From the NCBI GenBank assembly GCA_000349905.1, contig KB722744.1, forward strand, positions 186,001 through 250,000: a DNA stretch of 64,000 nucleotides. The letters are read 5' to 3'. This document shows positions 60,286 through 64,000 of the stretch, piece by piece (position 1 is the stretch's first letter; every line of letters begins with the position of its first letter). The stretch is from Volvariella volvacea V23 (lineage: Eukaryota > Basidiomycota > Agaricomycetes > Agaricales > Pluteaceae). A program made the translations under genes and the position numbers. A model generated the notes under the pieces. That model did no database searches and was not told where the DNA came from. It saw only the letters and a list, made by a program, of their open reading frames with translations.

Positions 60286-63200
60286 TCAATCCAAGTCCTT
60301 CTTCAGCTCATCTAATAGCTCAGCCAACCTCTCCCACTCCGGTTCATCCTCAAAGTCCTTCGCACGTCCCATAAAAGTCCGAACAATGCTCCTCGCTTTC
60401 AACTTCCATTTAAACTCTCCTTCTCCCTCTCCACCATCCCCACTCGCACCAACCCTCTCCCCGAAATTCCTCAACAGGTCAACAGTCTCCTCAACCTCCC
60501 TAACAGCTTCCCTAAACTTTTCAACCTCACTCTCGCCCTTCTCAAACGTCCCAGCAGCTCCACACCGATAAGCATCCAAATACGCCTTGAGCGCCTCTTC
60601 ATATTTATTTTGATAGGTCAGTAAGCGAGCATAAGCGCGGAATATCCTAGGCGAGTTTGAGATTCGCGGCAGGATCGTCTGCGTGAAGAGGGTCGAAACC
60701 GAGCGGAGGAGTCCTTGACCACCCGCCGCGCTGTGGCCGCCAGCCCCGGACTCGTCTGGTCTTGACTCGGTCTCAGCGGGATTCGTCTCCGGGCTCCCGG
60801 AAGACCCACGCGTGACGGCGCTAACCAATCGCTCTAAAACGTCCGTATCGACTGATTCCACGCCCATCTTGTCGCTTGTCTCTTCGATGACGCGGCCGAG
60901 TGCTCTTGAGGCCTCGAAGAGTTCTCCGACGTCCATGGAGACGACCATGTAGTTGTACCACATGCGCCAGTTGTCGTAACTGTATCGTAGACCTTGCTTG
61001 AGTGCTCGGAAGGCTAACAGTTTATGGTCAAATGGTATAGATTGCGCGGTGGAGCTCGAGTACGTGAACGAAAGATCCTCATCGGCTGCGCCCGCACGTT
61101 CAATTTCCTGTAGAATTTATCGTCATTTTCAGTCGGCATAATGGACGGGGAGTCGGGAGGAATAAATAATATACCTTATTCCCGCCGTCATCATTCTTCC
61201 CAGCCGAGGTGCCCAGCCTGAGATACATGCTAGCCAAATTGCTCCAGCTCTCGCCGTCCTCTTCGTCGAGCATGACGCATCGGCTAAACGCGTTTTTCGC
61301 CTCCTCCCATTCCTCTAGTCTCATTGCGGAACAGCCTAGTATGAACCAGGACCTCGTCATCAGGGGATGGATTGCAACGGCTTTCTTTAGGCAGTCTACT
61401 GCCTCCTTGTATTTTCCTCTGGCGAAGTAATAGCCACCGAGCGATCGCATGGCTCGACCGGACGTATTCTTGGATACCTCCCAAGCGCGAGTATAATACC
61501 CCACCGCTTTTTCAGGCTCCAGATCCCCAAGTAGACACCACAACTTGGCCTCCCGAGCCGTGTCGAGATACTGCCTCTTCTTTTCGTTCTCCTCGACGGT
61601 CTTTTTTCCCCGCACGAGGACGTCGTCCGCCTCGTGCTTCCTGCCCTCCAACAAATCCTTGACGATGGCGATCCCTTTGTCAGGCCTTTCCAGCGACCCC
61701 CAGCATTTGACGACGTCTTCCCACATCTCCAATCTCTCGAATATCTCCAGCGCGGATTTGGTAACGCCCAGGCTCGTATACCTCTTTGCCAGCTCCCTCT
61801 CCAGCTCCCATTTACTCGGGAGAGGTATTGAGTAAAAGTAAACCAACCTTTCGGAAAAGGTCGAGTCGGACGTGGGCATTTGGTCGATCAAGGCTTGGAG
61901 CTGTAGCGTCGACCTTTCAACTGTTCGAGTGCGGTTCGATTCTAGTCGTGATCTGAGGAGAAGGGCCATGGTGTGTACGGTCCAGTTTCTGGGATGCGAA
62001 ATGACGCGAGCGACGTAGGGCGACATTTGTTCAGCGGTAAGGCCATGCGACGGGGACGTGTTTTTCACGTTGAGGCATAGGGAGAGGAGGATGCTTTGGT
62101 CTAGCGGATGGAGGGGAGGCTGGGACGACGGATCAATGTGTTTGAGGATGCCACCAGAGGGCGCGTCTCCCGGCTTGGAGGACGTGAACTCGGTCTGCTC
62201 GAGAAGGGTGTCATCATTGAGTGGGAGAGTGTTCGGGATGCTTGGGGCACTGGTGGATGATTTACCAGGGTCGTCGTTTGAATCACTGTCGGGACCCGTG
62301 GGGATGTATTTTGTTCCCTCCGCTCCAGCATCTGAGGAAGTCCCATTTGTCAATTCCTTCCCATTGGCTGTGTCCTTCGCTTCGGCATCATTTCCATCAT
62401 TGGCCTTGAGCTTGCTCTCGGCCAGCAGGACAAGCTGTGTGACGCCCGTCTGCTGGAACTTTGTTCTCTTCCCAATAGCGCCCGTCAGCTCGTATTGAAG
62501 CCCGGTGGCTCGAGCAGCCTTGACAAAGTACTCCGCTGCCGATTTGTCCTGGCCAACCTGATGCTCCAATAAACCTTGCTCCAAGAATTTCTCACCCTCG
62601 AGTTCTGGATCTTCCCGGAACCAGTCTTGAGAGGACAAATTGGAATCCAAATCGGTTAAGAGTGATTGAGATCGTGGCACAGGTTCGTCGAGGATCTGTT
62701 GATGCAGGAAGGTCGAACGTAACCTCCACCATGAAACAGATGGAAGGTGTTTGAATGGTAATGCCAAGAGAAGTTGGGCGATTCGGAGGAAAGAGGGGAA
62801 TTTGGCGAGATGGTAGGCAGGTTCTCCTCCATATGCCAGTTCAGAGATAGCTCGTTTGTCCAGGATCTCGTTGGTTATACTATCAGGCAGACTGCCACTG
62901 GTGGAGGTGGCGGTGGAGGAACTCTGATCGGCCTGACCTCGTGATAGGGATTGAGTCGGGAGAATGATTTCTACTGGTTGTACGTCAAGATCAGGACCTG
63001 TCCAATTGACTTGAACAAATGCGTGTAGGCATGCAACAGCCAGGGTCAGACGAAGTAGTTCGTGCTGAGTCACATCGCCAGATTGTGGTATCGAAAGGCC
63101 GAGAAAGTGTTCAAACGGCTGATCGCGAATTGAATGGATTTTGTGGGAAGGGATTTCGAGAACTGATCGGGCTGGGGGAGAGGTGAGGACACCCCGGAGG

Positions 63201-63328
63201 CTGCCGTTTATGACACCTTTAACGGATTGGACAACGGGATAGGCTGCAAGGTCTGCGGCCCCTGGACCCTGATCCCTCCACCGACCGATTAGCAACGCCT
63301 TTTGAACTTGAACGAGATCAAGGCCCAT
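60286..63328 (-). CDS. EMW1: TPR protein TTC27/Emw1
   Basis: Two exons (63328-61175, 61107-60286; 67-nt intron) give 991 aa. The N-terminal half contains family blocks such as LLRLTLAVACLHAFVQVNWT, LDKRAISELAYGGEPAYHLA, FLRIAQLLLALP and WWRLRSTFLHQQILDEP. A low-complexity acidic insert (~310-400) follows. The TPR array then runs from about residue 540: ALEIFERLEMWEDVVKCWGS, AREAKLWCLLGDLEPEKAVG with YYTRAWEVS, GGYYFARGKYKEAVDCLKKA, WFILGCSAMRLEEWEEAKNA, WSNLASMYL, FRALKQGLRYSYDNWRMWYN. The yeast homolog Emw1 is essential and linked to cell-wall integrity; the family is thought to act as a co-chaperone-like factor. The residue composition C-terminal of the TPRs is Glu/Lys-rich helical. Confidence 0.92.
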
Positions 63329-64000
63329 GGTGTCCTGAACCTGCAGAGATGATGCTCGTCGAGAGAAAGAGTGTTTGTAAGCCCAAAAGTCCGAACCCCT
63401 CTTGGGCGGAGACGATAAGATAAATTAAGCCACGTGGCCGGCATCGATCGTGGATGCCATAAAAGGAAGGCGTAGCTGACCCCGGCCAAGCGAACTGGTT
63501 GCTCGAAGACGAGGTCTTAATCCTCTGATCCTGAAGGAGAGCCGTTCCTTGGACCTGTTACTTGCAGGCCCGTAGCTTTAAGAGCTGAGTCGTTACGGCC
63601 TGATTTATTCTTGGCGTTCTGTATAGTGCACGATTGTGGCAAGGGTAAGGTGTTGTGTGCAAAAACTTACGGCGGAGCAGAGTTCTGCTCGCTTCCGCGA
63701 TGTAGGTGCCACCCTCAAACGCCAGACTATTTCTCCTCTTTTACCTATTCCAATATGCCCGTGTTCATATATTTGTTACCATGCTCCGCTGTATCTGATT
63801 TTGTACTAGTGGTTACCGGTGGTGGTGTGATTCTAGAGGCAATAGAAAGGAAATATGCCTTCTGGGGTGACTTGCCCGATCTGCTCTATGGTGCATCCCG
63901 TGTGGCACTGATAGGGAAGCCAAGCCATGTAGAACTGATAGCGACCAACTTGCCGGAAAGTTAGGCGATTCATCAAACAGAAAAAAGTAATCCAAAGCCT
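63329..64000. other. Right window edge
   Basis: Promoter side of TTC27. A plus-strand frame at 63,611-63,964 (YLLPCSAVSDFVLVVTGGG) is open but has no supporting structure; it may continue outside the window. Confidence 0.4.

Noticed and set aside
62058..62498. 146-aa plus-strand protein opposite TTC27
   Set aside because: Mirror frame of the Ser/Pro-rich acidic insert of TTC27; shadow ORF.

Overview
This is nuclear DNA from a filamentous basidiomycete, almost certainly an Agaricomycete. The gene families (fasciclin/GPI proteins, a FunK1 kinase relic, DUF6593, F-box-like LRR families, CaaX mating-pheromone precursors) and the dense 50-65 nt GT-AG introns suggest Cantharellales/Ceratobasidiaceae (Rhizoctonia-like). 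The genus is inference; the division is well supported. Most genes are multi-exon. Exon joins quoted here were read by eye from splice sites and frame continuity. For most genes the summed exon lengths are divisible by three.

Left third (0-23 kb): a frameshifted Pro/Gln-rich ORF, a WBP2-like GRAM/PPxY protein, two paralogous F-box-like genes each next to an intron-bearing tRNA-Arg(TCG) gene, a third such tRNA, a pheromone-like CaaX ORF, the DNA-replication kinase Cdc7, a membrane-anchored Ubp1-type deubiquitinase, a UDP-glycosyltransferase, a DUF1992 (DNAJC28-like) protein, a conserved 82-aa protein, an Atg22-like vacuolar transporter and an omega-like GST.

Middle (23-44 kb): cullin-1, a gene-poor 3.5 kb gap, two GPI-type fasciclin paralogs, the U5 snRNP 40-kDa WD40 protein, a putative 62-aa mitochondrial protein, a tandem ~1 kb duplication in which each unit carries a 41-aa CaaX pheromone precursor gene with its own TATA box, a decayed FunK1 kinase, and ITPase (HAM1). 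This accessory stretch is the most interesting part.

Right third (44-64 kb) is mostly housekeeping: SMC5, exosome subunit RRP43 (with an outsized 1.2 kb intron), aspartate-semialdehyde dehydrogenase (HOM2), EMC6, an orphan ORF, a DUF6593 protein and the TPR protein TTC27/Emw1. Three divergent pairs share short promoters: HOM2/EMC6 (~130 bp), ATG22/GST (~250 bp) and HAM1/SMC5 (~360 bp).

Recurring themes are very small exons (4, 7, 11 and 12 nt in four genes), lineage-specific duplication (pheromones, fasciclins, F-box-like genes, tRNAs) and visible gene decay (FunK1, the first ORF, possibly the 4.8 kb pheromone). No STE3 pheromone receptor was seen beside the pheromone genes.
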